This document shows, one piece after another, positions 10,935 to 20,061 of a DNA stretch of 35,772 nt. Each line of letters starts with the position of its first letter. Positions within the stretch are counted from its first letter, which is position 1. A program made the translations under genes and the position numbers. The notes below the pieces were generated by a model. It saw nothing but the letters and a program-made list of their open reading frames with translations. It had not been told where the DNA came from and ran no database searches. Source of the stretch: Mesostigma viride (lineage: Eukaryota; Streptophyta; Mesostigmatophyceae; Mesostigmatales; Mesostigmataceae); assembly GCA_009746045.1 (NCBI GenBank), contig RPFO01000102.1, positions 2,780,534-2,816,305 on the forward strand, in the 5' to 3' direction.

Positions 10935-11313
10935 AGTTAGTCTAAGTCTCCCGCCTGTAGCCTAAGTGGACACGTGCCAGCACCGCCGGCGCCCAATTGG
11001 GTACTGGGACGGTGCTGGACTAGAGCAGTCGTGGCATGGACACGTGGCTATACTCAGTATGTGATGAGCCGGTACCTCAGTACCGGGACTGTAGTTGTCA
11101 TGTTAGGACTGACTAGATCAGGTTGTAACTGATAGGCTAGTCCGTCCAGGATCAGTAAGTTAGTTTAACTTACGCAAAGTCTGGCCAGCCATCGTTGACG
11201 GCTGGCCAGCAGTATATGTGCCATTCTATCCTAATGCCAAGGTGTCTCGTCGTTCACGCACACTCTCGCCATTTGGCAGTGCCCGAGCATTCCAAGCTTC
11301 GTGTTGCATAACT
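10935..11313 (+). repeat. 5' LTR (379 bp)
   Basis: Matches 18032-18410 without a visible difference. It starts AGTTAGTC and ends GCATAACT, giving AGTTA/TAACT inverted termini instead of TG/CA. It contains four inverted repeats in a row: 10977-10985 with 11010-11018 (CCAGCACCG arms); 11069-11086 (CCGGTAC arms); 11155-11173 (GTAAGTTA arms); and 11181-11209 (CTGGCCAGCC arms). Two GGACACGTG words near 10968 and 11038 contain the G-box CACGTG. Confidence 0.97.
11211..11218 (+). promoter_or_regulatory. TATA-like element in the 5' LTR
   Basis: AGTATATG lies immediately after the CTGGCCAGCC hairpin and about 100 bases before the LTR end. This is a plausible core promoter position, which would leave a short R-U5 region. 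It is inferred from position and sequence only. Confidence 0.4.
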
Positions 11314-11417
11314 TGCATTAAAAACTCCAAAAACATACACACACAGGACGACGAGCGTTCATTTCGTGAACAAAACAACCCATTCCATTTCTTCTACCTC
11401 CAGTTTTTTTTTGAAAA

Positions 11418-13689
11418 ATGTCTAACCCAACAACAACAAGGGTAAGGCTCCAATGCACCCAAGGAGCCGGTCAGCTCTCCGACGTCCTCATCGTCGGGGA
11501 CGTCAGACTCGGAGCTTGCCGCCCAGGCAGAGATTGAGCGGGCGGCGAGGAGCTTCAATCAGTCCATGGAGGCTGACCCGTCGACGTCGGAACGTCTCGT
11601 CGGGCCACTTGTCCGAGGGTTCGTACAGCAGCGTGGTGCTGCGAGTTCCCCTGTATCCGCAGGGGAGGGGATCCACGCCTGTGGTCAACAGGCCGAGGGG
11701 TCCTCCTTACGCCCGACAGCTGCAGCGGCGGGGGCTGGACCTTCGGCACCTCCTGCAGAGGAGGAGTCCATGGAGCTGTATGGGCTCCAGCCTGGTTCCT
11801 CAGCCGAGGAGCAGGACGACGCACGCTCGCGCAGGTGGCGCAGACGAAGGCTCGCCAGGGCGATGGCTGAGCGCGAGGAGAGGGAGTTTCGGCGCGCGGA
11901 CACGCACGCACGTGCTCGCGCCCAGCAGAGGGCGGATGCTGAGAACGTGCGCCGGGCGTTGTTTCACAGCAGTGAGCTGGCTTCTGGCGAGGAGCAGTTT
12001 GAGGTGATGCGTCGGGGGGACCTTGCATGTTTTAAAAGTTTGCGTCGGTCTCGTGAGCCGAAGGTACACCTAGGTGTGCATCAGGAGTCGGAGTTCTCTT
12101 TGACAGGTCCGTCGGGGGCATCTGCTGAGGACGAGATCCTCATGACCCCAGCCATGACGGCGCGGGAGCGTGAGGCGCAGAAGCGCATGGCGACGTTCAT
12201 CGCCGACAAGCAGCGTCGGCAGGCGCGGAGGGCCGCGGCAGAGGCCAAGAAGGAGCGCGAGCATGCGGAGCGGGTGAGGCAAATCGCGCTGACGGAGCGC
12301 ATCAAGCTCAAAATGTCGATCACCCAGGTGCGCCGGGACCGGATGGTCCGCGAACTCAGGGTGTGGAAAAAGGCGCAGGCGATGAAGCTGCAGCATATGG
12401 CTGAGCTGGAGGCGCCTGGCAGGCCGGAGGCGCAGGAACGTTACAGACGCTCGCTGGCAAGGTGGGAAGCCAATGTGGGAAGGATGGAGCAGCGCATCCT
12501 GAAGCAGCGACGACGCATGCTCAAGCATGCACGTAAGTCAGCGGTGAGGGGACCGCTTGGTGAAGCGGTGAGAGTCGAGTTTGGCCTTGGGCCGGATGAG
12601 GATGTTTCTGCAAGCCAAATGTTTTATTATTTGTCGCAGCCTAAGAAGACCATCACCAACCGTGATGGCACTGCCGCACGCACGCGTGTTTACAGGCAGC
12701 CTGGTGAAGCCGGACCGTCTAACCTGTCCAACAGGGAGGACCTCATTGATCAGCTTCAGCTGGCGCAAGCCATGCTGGAAGCAGATACCCCGCTGTCTCC
12801 AGGCGAGCAGGCGACGTTGGCCGACACGGTGGCCAGGCTAGTGGCATCGCTGAAGCCGGCCAAGCGAAGGGCGCAGGCAGAGGCATGCGCACCCCAGCCA
12901 AAGCGGAGGAGGGACGAGGGGGCGGATGACGGGGAGAGGGGGGGCAACCAGGGCGGGGCAGGACACGGCACGCAGGAGTCTGCACCAACACGGCACGAGG
13001 GCGGGGAGCAGCAGCAGCAGCGACAGCAACAGCAGCAGCAGCAGCAACCGCCAACTGCAGGAACGACAACAACCTCCAACATGGCCTTGACTAGGCCCAG
13101 GTTTGATCCAAAAAAGAAAGAGGACAAGCTAGTGTTTCCGGGTTTGCCAGAGGGCCATACCCAGGACGAAGCTAGGGAGTGGTTGTTTAAGTTGTCACAT
13201 GCATATGCTAGCGACAATGTCCGTGATTGGTTTGCCTCTCTACGTGCGTCCACACCCATCCATCAATCTGCCAAGCCTATCCAGCAGTTGGTACAATTGT
13301 ACCAAAAGCGTGCCAGCAGCGGGGTAGACGTGGCAGAAAATGTGTTGTGGGCGCAGTTCATGGTTGATCTTAGGGCACTTGTTACCACGGGGGAGCACTT
13401 AGAAGTGCTTAAGGGCTTCCAGTGGATAGAGGCCTATAAGGTCAATAAGCGTGACTATGTGAGTGACAACAAAAAATATGTCATGTACATAGAGGGAGAT
13501 GAGGAGCTGAAGAAGCTCAATGCCAAGTACCTAGTACACCTATGGCTACAAAAGGCAGAACTGGACCCCACCACCCTGTCAGTAATCCTGGCAGGTCTAA
13601 AGGATAAGTGGGAGGACTTTAGGAAGGCAATGGCCTATGTGCAGCAATGCCTAGAGCCGTTTGCTGCTGCAGCCAAGGAGGAAAGGTGA
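11418..13689 (+). CDS. Gag-like structural protein of the LTR element
   Basis: Structural protein expected to form the retrotransposon particle. The main open frame starts at ATG 11566 and ends at TGA 13687-13689 (707 residues). The codons upstream of 11566 read as protein-like Ser/Thr/Glu-rich sequence back to about 11443. ATG 11418, in an A-rich context, is the better start if one base near 11441-11446 is a sequencing error. Residues about 190-330 are Arg/Ala/Glu-rich and predicted coiled coil. A Gln run lies at about 480-495. Residues about 505-705 are a compact, mostly helical region in the place of a capsid domain. No family name is claimed beyond Gag. It continues in other frames into the zinc-knuckle segment. 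Confidence 0.8.
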
Positions 13690-14280
13690 AGCAGGTAAAG
13701 GGGGAGGAAGCCTCAGGTACGGGGCTCTCCAAGAAGCAGATGCAGTCGCTGGTAGCCCAGGTAAAGGCGGTAATGGGGGGGATAAAAACAAAAACAACAA
13801 AAGTGGGGGAGGTGGAAACAAGGGGGGGGAAAGAACAATAACAATAAAAACAGAAAACAAAGTGGGGGAGCTAGCAAGCCAGGGGGTGCTAAGCCAGCAG
13901 GGGGGGACAAGAGGTTGCCTCATGACCCCACCAAGCATTGCACTAGGTGCCTTTGTAAGGGGCACCTAAAAGATGACTGCTGGAAAGGCAAACCCGACTA
14001 TGGTTCTGACGTTGATGTTTGTCCTGGATGCTGGAAAACACGTCACCCCATTGCAGCAGGAGCGCGCTGCACGGCACCCAGGCACAACAAGACCACGCCA
14101 GGGCGCTACAACCGCGCGGGGGCGGCAGACCAGGGTGACACCTGTAAGCTACCCTCACCATTTTTCACAAATGGTTTCCTGTTACCTTCTGTCTGCCAAG
14201 TGTTGCCTGAGTGTGATGATGTGGATTGGGAAGTGGCATATGACATGACACTGTCACACATGATGCGTGACCCACCATAG
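13690..14280 (+). CDS. Gag C-terminal segment with two zinc knuckles
   Basis: Continuation of Gag after TGA 13689, split over three frames. Protein-like sequence runs in one frame to the G7 tract at 13775-13781, in a second to the G8 tract at 13822-13829, then in the frame of the main Gag to TAG 14278. Each step is a one-base shift in the same direction. The last part holds CX2CX4HX4C at 13939-13980, a classic nucleocapsid zinc knuckle, and CX2CX4HX7C at 14020-14070. Between the runs the sequence is Gly/Lys/Asn-rich, as in RNA-binding tails. Because the LTRs look identical, the shifts are probably assembly errors or, less likely, programmed frameshifts. Confidence 0.7.
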
Positions 14281-17200
14281 CTTCCCTTAGTGCAGCAGCA
14301 GAAAAGGTAATCACGTATGGTGCTCTAGCAGAGCAACTGCACAAGGTTATGGGCCATGAGGCTGTGGCTGAAAGGCTAGCCAATAAAATACAAGGCCATG
14401 ATCTGGAACAGATGTGCAGGCACGTACGTAAGCACTGTGAGCAATGTCAGCTATATGCTCCTAAGCCCAGAAAATGGCATGTGGCCACACCACCACTGGC
14501 TAGAGGCAAACTGGTTGGGGATGTTATACACGTGGTGAAGGACACGGTATACTACCTAGTCATAAAGGATGCCTGGTCAAGGTTTGTGGTAGTGGAGCCC
14601 CTGCCTGGGATGGATAAAGAGCAGCTGCACAGAGCTTTACAGATAGCCTTGGCACGTTTTCACCCCATTGAAAAAGTAATGCTGGATCAGCAGTTTCTCT
14701 GCATCCAGGACAGGAATGACCTGCCCAAGATAGAAGTGTCTGGGGCTCAAGATCATGAACGTCAGGGGTTGGTAGAACGTACCATGAGAGCCATCAGGGA
14801 TGTGATAAGAAAAATGCCATCCAGGTTGGCTGACTCTGGTAGCTATGCTGACAGGGCATCTTGGGCAGCAGGGGTGACTACCCAGCTAAACGCCAAACCA
14901 ATAATGTCCTCACCTTTTGGGGAAATCACCCCAACTGGCCTTCAGTCAGGCAGCTATGCTTCAGAGGTACACACTCACTACAACACACAAAGGCAGCACT
15001 TAGCCAAGTTGCTGGCAAAGAAAGACAAAAATAATGCCAGGCCTGTGTTTGAAGTGGGGGACCATGTGTTGTTTTTCAGAGAGGGTGACAGAGGAAGAGC
15101 ACACTCTGCCAGATGGCACGGTCCAGCTGTAGTCACCAAAATTCATGAAGAAGGGACTGCAGTCACTATACAACATGACAGAGAGCGTGTGGTCAGCAAG
15201 CATAGACTCAAGCTTTATTACCCACCACTGGCAGACGTGTCAGGGGTAGAATTCTTGGACATGGATTCAGAGCAGGAGTCTGGTGGATTGATCTCACCCA
15301 ATGAATTGGCTAAGGACGTCATTGATGCAAGCACTAGCACCACAGTAGAAGCTCCTGTGTTCCTCAGTAGTGCAGCCCCACTACAACCCAATAGTCCACC
15401 TGGGCAGGAGGACGGTGCACAGGGTGAGCAGCAGGTAGCACCTCCCTCACACCTGGAGGAGTCACAAAATAGAGCAGATCCTGTCGTTCCCAGGAAGTCA
15501 TTTGCTGAGATTCTTAAGGCCTTGCACAAGGCACACAACACTAAAGCAGTTGTGGCAACAGGTACAGCACAGGTCAATGCTGTAGGGGATGCAGGTCAAG
15601 ATCCTAGTATTTTGGCTGTAGACACCCAAGCACAGGTGAGTATCATCAGTGCAGAAGCTGTATCTGGTCTGAAAATGAAGGCCTCACCATGGGCTAGAGT
15701 GTCAGATTTTTCAGGCAAAACCAAAATGCAGGTCAAAGGTCAGGTGAGCATTCAAATCTTGGGTATGCCCACTCCATTTCAGGTGGTTGAGGGCTACTCA
15801 GGGAATGCCCTGTTAGGGGAACCTTTTGTATCTTACCCTGGTGTTGTCATCTCAGCTGGGAGGTTGAGTGTGGCAGGGGTAGGACAGGTGCCTCTAGATC
15901 ATTTTAAAATCCCTTTGAGCCAGATTAGCACTGGGTTGGATGCTGCCATCAATGCAGTTAAGCCCAAGTACCTCCCAGGTCAGGAACCGTGTGTGGAGGA
16001 CCTCATACACTCTCAAAAGCTACACCCTTCAGCGTTTGGGCTTGGTAGATGGGATGTTGCATCCATGTCTCCCCTGTCCTATGATGATATTGTACGGGAC
16101 TGCCAGACGCAGATTGGGTTTCTTAAGTGGCTGGAGGCTTTTACCAAAGCCAGGGAGGAGTGGGTTGTTCCAGATGCACGTAGTCCCACACACACACCAC
16201 CTGTGACTCCTCTTGATGCTATGCCAGCTGGAGCCAAGAAGCTAAGGTTAAAGTTTGTGTGCAAGCATAAACCTCAGGCTGATGGGGGACCACCCATTTT
16301 CCATGCTAGGCCATGTGTTACTGAGTTCAGGGGCTCTACAGAGCTGACAGAGGCTGAGCTTTATACTCCTGGTATTCAGCAAACGTCTCTCAAGGTGTTG
16401 CTTTCCTTGTTTTTGCATCAGCTTAATACAGGGAAGGATTATGTGTGTAAAGCCACAGATATCAAAAGAGCCTTTCTAAAGGGGGACCCTGCCATAGCAC
16501 AGCAGGTCTGGAGAGGTCAGGTATACGTGGTGAATACTCCTAAGGTGTGGCACAGGGATATTGTTCAACCCTTGTTGAGGCCAAACCTGGGGGTTGAAGG
16601 GTTGCAGTCAGCTCCAAAAATTTTTAGGCTGTCTGCACAGGAGGTATTCATGAAGCTAGGGGCCACCTATGATGACATTGACCCTTGCCTGTTTGTCATC
16701 CCACACCCTGATGGAATGATGATGTTTGTCTGGCATGGGGATGATCAGTTAATCTCAGGTCCTAGAGCTGCAGTGGATGCTTTCATAGCTCAGGTGTCTG
16801 CCAGTTTTGAGATTGGCAAGCAGCTAGAGCTGGGCAAGGAGCCAGTCAAGTTCTGTGGCATGATGCTTGAGTTGCTGCAGCAGCAGGGCAGCTGGGTTTG
16901 TTCCATGCAGGCCTCTGCTGAATACATTAAGTCTTGTCTGGATGTCCTGCCTGTTCACATCACCCCTGACATGTGCCCTACCATTAGAGGCAAGCTTGGT
17001 TGGCTATGTGCTACATGTGCACCCCACCTGGCTTTTGTGAGCAGGGTAGATGATGAGGTACTACAGGAGGTAGGAGCACGGGCAATCAAGCAGTTGTTGC
17101 ATGATGGTCCACCTTTGATGCTTCACTCACTGGACCTGTTTACTCCCATTCACATCACGTGCATGATGGATAGTTCAATGGAGTCCAGGGTAGTTACCAA

Positions 17201-17648
17201 GGTTCAAGCCAGAGAGGCTGGATTGTTTTTCCTGCATAACCAAGGTGGGAAGAAGTCACTAGTCTCCTGGTTCAGTAGATTGCACAAGAGGAAAGCTGTG
17301 AGTAGCAATGTAGCTGAATGCAGGGCTGTGGTATCTTCTGTCTTGCATGCAAGGTATCTCAATCACTTGCTGGTCTGGCTTCAACACCAGGCTGGTAGCT
17401 CTGCAGGAGTGAAAGCACATTTGCTGACTGACTCTCAATCTATCATCTCTTTCCTTGCCAATCCTTTGGCTGTACACTCGGACCTGGATTGGATTGTGCT
17501 AAAACAGGAATGCAAGTACCTGGAGTCTAAAGCCCACGTCAGGGACAAAGACAATGCTGCAGATGCACTGACCAAGGTGCCACAAGCAGCAGGACCACAA
17601 TACCAGGTCTTGTATGGGTTGATGAACCCTGGTTACAGTCTGAAGTGA
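14271..17648 (+). CDS. Pol polyprotein: integrase, protease, RT, RNase H
   Basis: Open from 14271; the first ATG is 14349, but the first His of the integrase zinc site is at 14340, upstream of it, so the true product is read through from Gag. Residues counted from ATG 14349: zinc site H-X4-H-X26-C-X2-C ending at C30/C33; integrase core D58 (or D65/D74), D113, E143; a GPY/F-like module around W256-G258; a retropepsin-like domain with D425-T-Q-A and a later ALLGEPF; copia-type RT with D704 in TDIKRAFLKGD, DPCLF, and D798-D799 in WHGDDQL; RNase H with D941, E990, D1028 and a final ADALTK. Order is IN-PR-RT-RH. The protease lacks the Gly of DTG/DSG, and integrase has a D-X29-E spacing, shorter than the usual 35. 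Confidence 0.9.
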   Translation, partial: PTIASLSAAAEKVITYGALAEQLHKVMGHEAVAERLANKIQGHDLEQMCRHVRKHCEQCQLYAPKPRKWHVATPPLARGKLVGDVIHVVKDTVYYLVIKDAWSRFVVVEPLPGMDKEQLHRALQIALARFHPIEKVMLDQQFLCIQDRNDLPKIEVSGAQDHERQGLVERTMRAIRDVIRKMPSRLADSGSYADRASWAAGVTTQLNAKPIMSSPFGEITPTGLQSGSYASEVHTHYNTQRQHLAKLLAKKDKNNARPVFEVGDHVLFFREGDRGRAHSARWHGPAVVTKIHEEGTAVTIQHDRERVVSKHRLKLYYPPLADVSGVEFLDMDSEQESGGLISPNELAKDVIDASTSTTVEAPVFLSSAAPLQPNSPPGQEDGAQGEQQVAPPSHLEESQNRADPVVPRKSFAEILKALHKAHNTKAVVATGTAQVNAVGDAGQDPSILAVDTQAQVSIISAEAVSGLKMKASPWARVSDFSGKTKMQVKGQVSIQILGMPTPFQVVEGYSGNALLGEPFVSYPGVVISAGRLSVAGVGQVPLDHFKIPLSQISTGLDAAINAVKPKYLPGQEPCVEDLIHSQKLHPSAFGLGRWDVASMSPLSYDDIVRDCQTQIGFLKWLEAFTKAREEWVVPDARSPTHTPPVTPLDAMPAGAKKLRLKFVCKHKPQADGGPPIFHARPCVTEFRGSTELTEAELYTPGIQQTSLKVLLSLFLHQLNTGKDYVCKATDIKRAFLKGDPAIAQQVWRGQVYVVNTPKVWHRDIVQPLLRPNLGVEGLQSAPKIFRLSAQEVFMKLGATYDDIDPCLFVIPHPDGMMMFVWHGDDQLISGPRAAVDAFIAQVSASFEIGKQLELGKEPVKFCGMMLELLQQQGSWVCSMQASAEYIKSCLDVLPVHITPDMCPTIRGKLGWLCATCAPHLAFVSRVDDEVLQEVGARAIKQLLHDGPPLMLHSLDLFTPIHITCMMDSSMESRVVTKVQAREAGLFFLHNQGGKKSLVSWFSRLHKRKAVSSNVAECRAVVSSVLHARYLNHLLVWLQHQAGSSAGVKAHLLTDSQSIISFLANPLAVHSDLDWIVLKQECKYLESKAHVRDKDNAADALTKVPQAAGPQYQVLYGLMNPGYSLK

Positions 17649-18031
17649 CTGGCACATTGTACATGTTAGCCCATGACCCCCTGCCTAATACTGCAGCTGA
17701 AAGGCTGCAGTGGCAGCTGGGTAGTTTTCTGACAGTGAGAAGCACTGGTCTAGAAAGTTGGGACATGATGAATGTGTTATTTATTGAATAAAATTTTGTG
17801 AGACACTTGTTTGGATGACCATGACATGCTGGGGCCTGGAGCACCCATCTCACTCAGTTAAGAAACCATGCTTGAGACATGGGGCCTTTTTAATGCATCT
17901 CTTGTACATGTGTGAGGTGACCTTTGGGTCCTAGTAGGTTATCTGACAGTTTTTTAAGGCATTGGGAATGGCTGCGTCCATTTGATGGCTATGTGTGTTT
18001 CTGTTGAAACCCAAAGAAAACTTAAAGTGGG
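17649..18031 (+). other. 3' noncoding part of the LTR element with purine-rich tract
   Basis: Non-coding sequence between the Pol stop codon and the 3' LTR. It contains AATAAA at 17787-17792. The stretch 18013-18031, ending AAAGTGGG directly against the LTR, is the likely polypurine tract that primes plus-strand DNA synthesis. Confidence 0.7.
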
Positions 18032-18410
18032 AGTTAGTCTAAGTCTCCCGCCTGTAGCCTAAGTGGACACGTGCCAGCACCGCCGGCGCCCAATTGGGTA
18101 CTGGGACGGTGCTGGACTAGAGCAGTCGTGGCATGGACACGTGGCTATACTCAGTATGTGATGAGCCGGTACCTCAGTACCGGGACTGTAGTTGTCATGT
18201 TAGGACTGACTAGATCAGGTTGTAACTGATAGGCTAGTCCGTCCAGGATCAGTAAGTTAGTTTAACTTACGCAAAGTCTGGCCAGCCATCGTTGACGGCT
18301 GGCCAGCAGTATATGTGCCATTCTATCCTAATGCCAAGGTGTCTCGTCGTTCACGCACACTCTCGCCATTTGGCAGTGCCCGAGCATTCCAAGCTTCGTG
18401 TTGCATAACT
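18032..18410 (+). repeat. 3' LTR (379 bp)
   Basis: Same length as, and apparently identical to, 10935-11313; positions are offset by 7097. It is followed by the ACCCT target duplication and the remainder of the interrupted hairpin-array unit. Confidence 0.97.
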
Positions 18411-18496
18411 ACCCTTTCCAGATACGTTTATAAAAGTTACATCTTCGATTTTTTTTTCCCCAAACCTGAATGGGATTTCATCCTTGTTTCTTCTTA

Positions 18497-18518
18497 GGGT
18501 AGCGCTGCAGCGCCACCC
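18497..18518 (+). repeat. Hairpin motif before first visible exon
   Basis: GGGTAGCGCTG followed by CAGCGCCACCC. It forms a near-perfect inverted repeat with one mismatch. Compared with the array copies, both non-paired positions of the inner stem are restored (position 8-15 is G-C and 6-17 is G-C). It lies 70 bases before the acceptor at 18588, as the intronic copies do before theirs. Confidence 0.85.
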
Positions 18519-18588
18519 CTCACGCTGATGCGAATTTACACTTTCTTCATCCGACATTGATCTATTTGTTTTTCCTTATTTGCCGCAG

Positions 18589-20061
18589 AAGGAACAAGAG
18601 AAGGAGAGGGAAGTTCAGCTTCAGAAGGAAAAGGAGGAGCAGGAGAGGGCCTCCTTGCTTCAGAAGGGAAAAGAGGTGGAGAGGGCCACCTATGTCGACA
18701 AGGTCAAGTCGACGAGCGAGTCTCCTAAGTATAGTACGCCACCCGCCTCTCCGCCCAAGGGCGTAGAGGAGTTTCCTCCTCTGTCAACAATGCTTGCTGC
18801 CGGGGCTGGGCCAAGCTCCGTGGAGGCGTCGGCCTCCAAATCTCCCAAGCGGCCCGCACCTGAGGCACAGGCTGCCGGGGCTGGGTCCAGCTCCGTTGTG
18901 TCTCCACAGTCTCCTCAGCGGCCCGCACCTGAGGCACAGGCTGCCGGGGCTGGGTCCAGCTCCGTTGTGTCTCCACAGTCTCCCCAGCGGCCCGCCATCA
19001 ACAAGGAGTCCCCCGTCCGCGGGAAGTCGACCTCAAACTCGCCGAGGTCCGCCCCCGTCGAGGTGGTTACCTCGAAGCCCAGCTCGCCGCCCAAGTCTTC
19101 TCCAAGGGCCCACCACGAGGCGTCTGAGCAGGGCAGCCCGCCGCCCAAGTCACCTCTAAGGTCCCACCACGAGGCTTCGACCTCGAAGGTCAGCACGTCG
19201 CCCAGGTCTCCTTCAAGGTCCCTACCCGAGGCGTCGACCTCACAGCCCAGCTCGCAGCCCGCGTCTCCCCAAAGCTCCCCTCCAAAGAAGGGGGCGACCT
19301 CCAAGTCCCGATCACCGCCCAAGTCGCCTGCAAAGTCTCCAGGTCGGAAGTCTCCGCCCAAGCGCCGGTCGCCACCCAAGCGCCGGTCGTCAAACTCACC
19401 TCCGAGGAGCCGCTCCCCACAGGCAAGAAAGAAAGCAAGAGCGGAATGGGAGGAGAAGGAGGATGACCATGAGCGGTTCCTGCGTGATCTGCAGAAGAAC
19501 ATTGACCTCCTGATCAGCATGGAGGACAGGGACAAGGCAGACCCAAGGCCACTGGAGGATCTTCCGGAGGAGGAAAGAAAGAGAAGGAATGACCGCATGG
19601 CACTTCTGACTTCTTATCTGGATCAGGCAACGCAGCACGCCGAAGATCTGGTGAATCTGGAGAAAAAGGACAAGGAACGGAAGGCCGCCCAGGAGCTCCT
19701 GGAAAGGGAGCAGAGGGAATGGGTGAAGAAGGAAAGGGCAGAGCGAGAGGCGAAGCAGGCAGAAATGGAAGCTGCGGAGATGGAGGAGGCGGAGCGCAGG
19801 AAGAGGAGGGCGTCGTGGGAGCGGGACGAAAAGGAGAGAAAGGCGAATGAGGAAAGGAAAAAGAAGGACGAGGAGGCAAAGGCGAAGAGGAAGGTGCAGG
19901 AGGAGGGGAAGAGGATGATGGAGGCGGGTGTGGCGGCACGCCTGAAATACCAAGCCAAACTTGAGGAGGAGCGCAGGAAGGCGCAGGCTGCAGAAAAGTC
20001 GACGGAGGTGGATGGGAAGACCGCGGGGGTCTCGGAGAAGGAGGGTACGGAGCCGTCTCAG
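18589..20061 (+). CDS. Unknown gene, exon 1 of those visible
   Basis: The acceptor is a pyrimidine-rich tract ending TTTGCCGCAG at 18588; the donor is CAG then GTGAGA at 20062. It encodes 491 residues. About 1-45 are Lys/Glu-rich. About 85-160 contain a 23-residue Pro/Ala/Ser repeat with a 69-bp period, starting 18851, 18920 and (diverging) 18989. About 140-285 are full of SPP/SPR/SPK steps and end in a basic RS-like stretch. About 285-491 are a charged heptad-like Arg/Glu/Lys coiled coil. No start codon is present in the N-terminal part. Confidence 0.75.

Larger units (their letters stand above)
10935..18410 (+). mobile_element. LTR retrotransposon, copia-type RT, 7476 bp
   Basis: Complete element: 379-bp LTRs, Gag with zinc knuckles, Pol with integrase, protease, reverse transcriptase and RNase H, a purine-rich tract, and a 5-bp target duplication ACCCT at 10930-10934 and 18411-18415. 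The insertion split a hairpin-array unit: GAGTCACCCT on the left rejoins ACCCTTTCCAGATACG on the right. The LTRs look identical base for base, so the insertion is recent. The RT and RNase H motifs are of the Ty1/copia kind, yet integrase comes before protease in Pol, which is unusual. The element is in the same orientation as the gene downstream. Confidence 0.95.

Noticed and set aside
12756-13259. Minus-strand Cys- and Ser-rich frames inside Gag
   Set aside because: Antisense shadows of Gag, including its CAG-coded Gln run.
18580-18588. Start codon for the unknown gene at 18580
   Set aside because: The codon there is TTG and it overlaps a strong acceptor (pyrimidine tract then CAG at 18588); no ATG lies in the first ~70 codons, so the true start is upstream.
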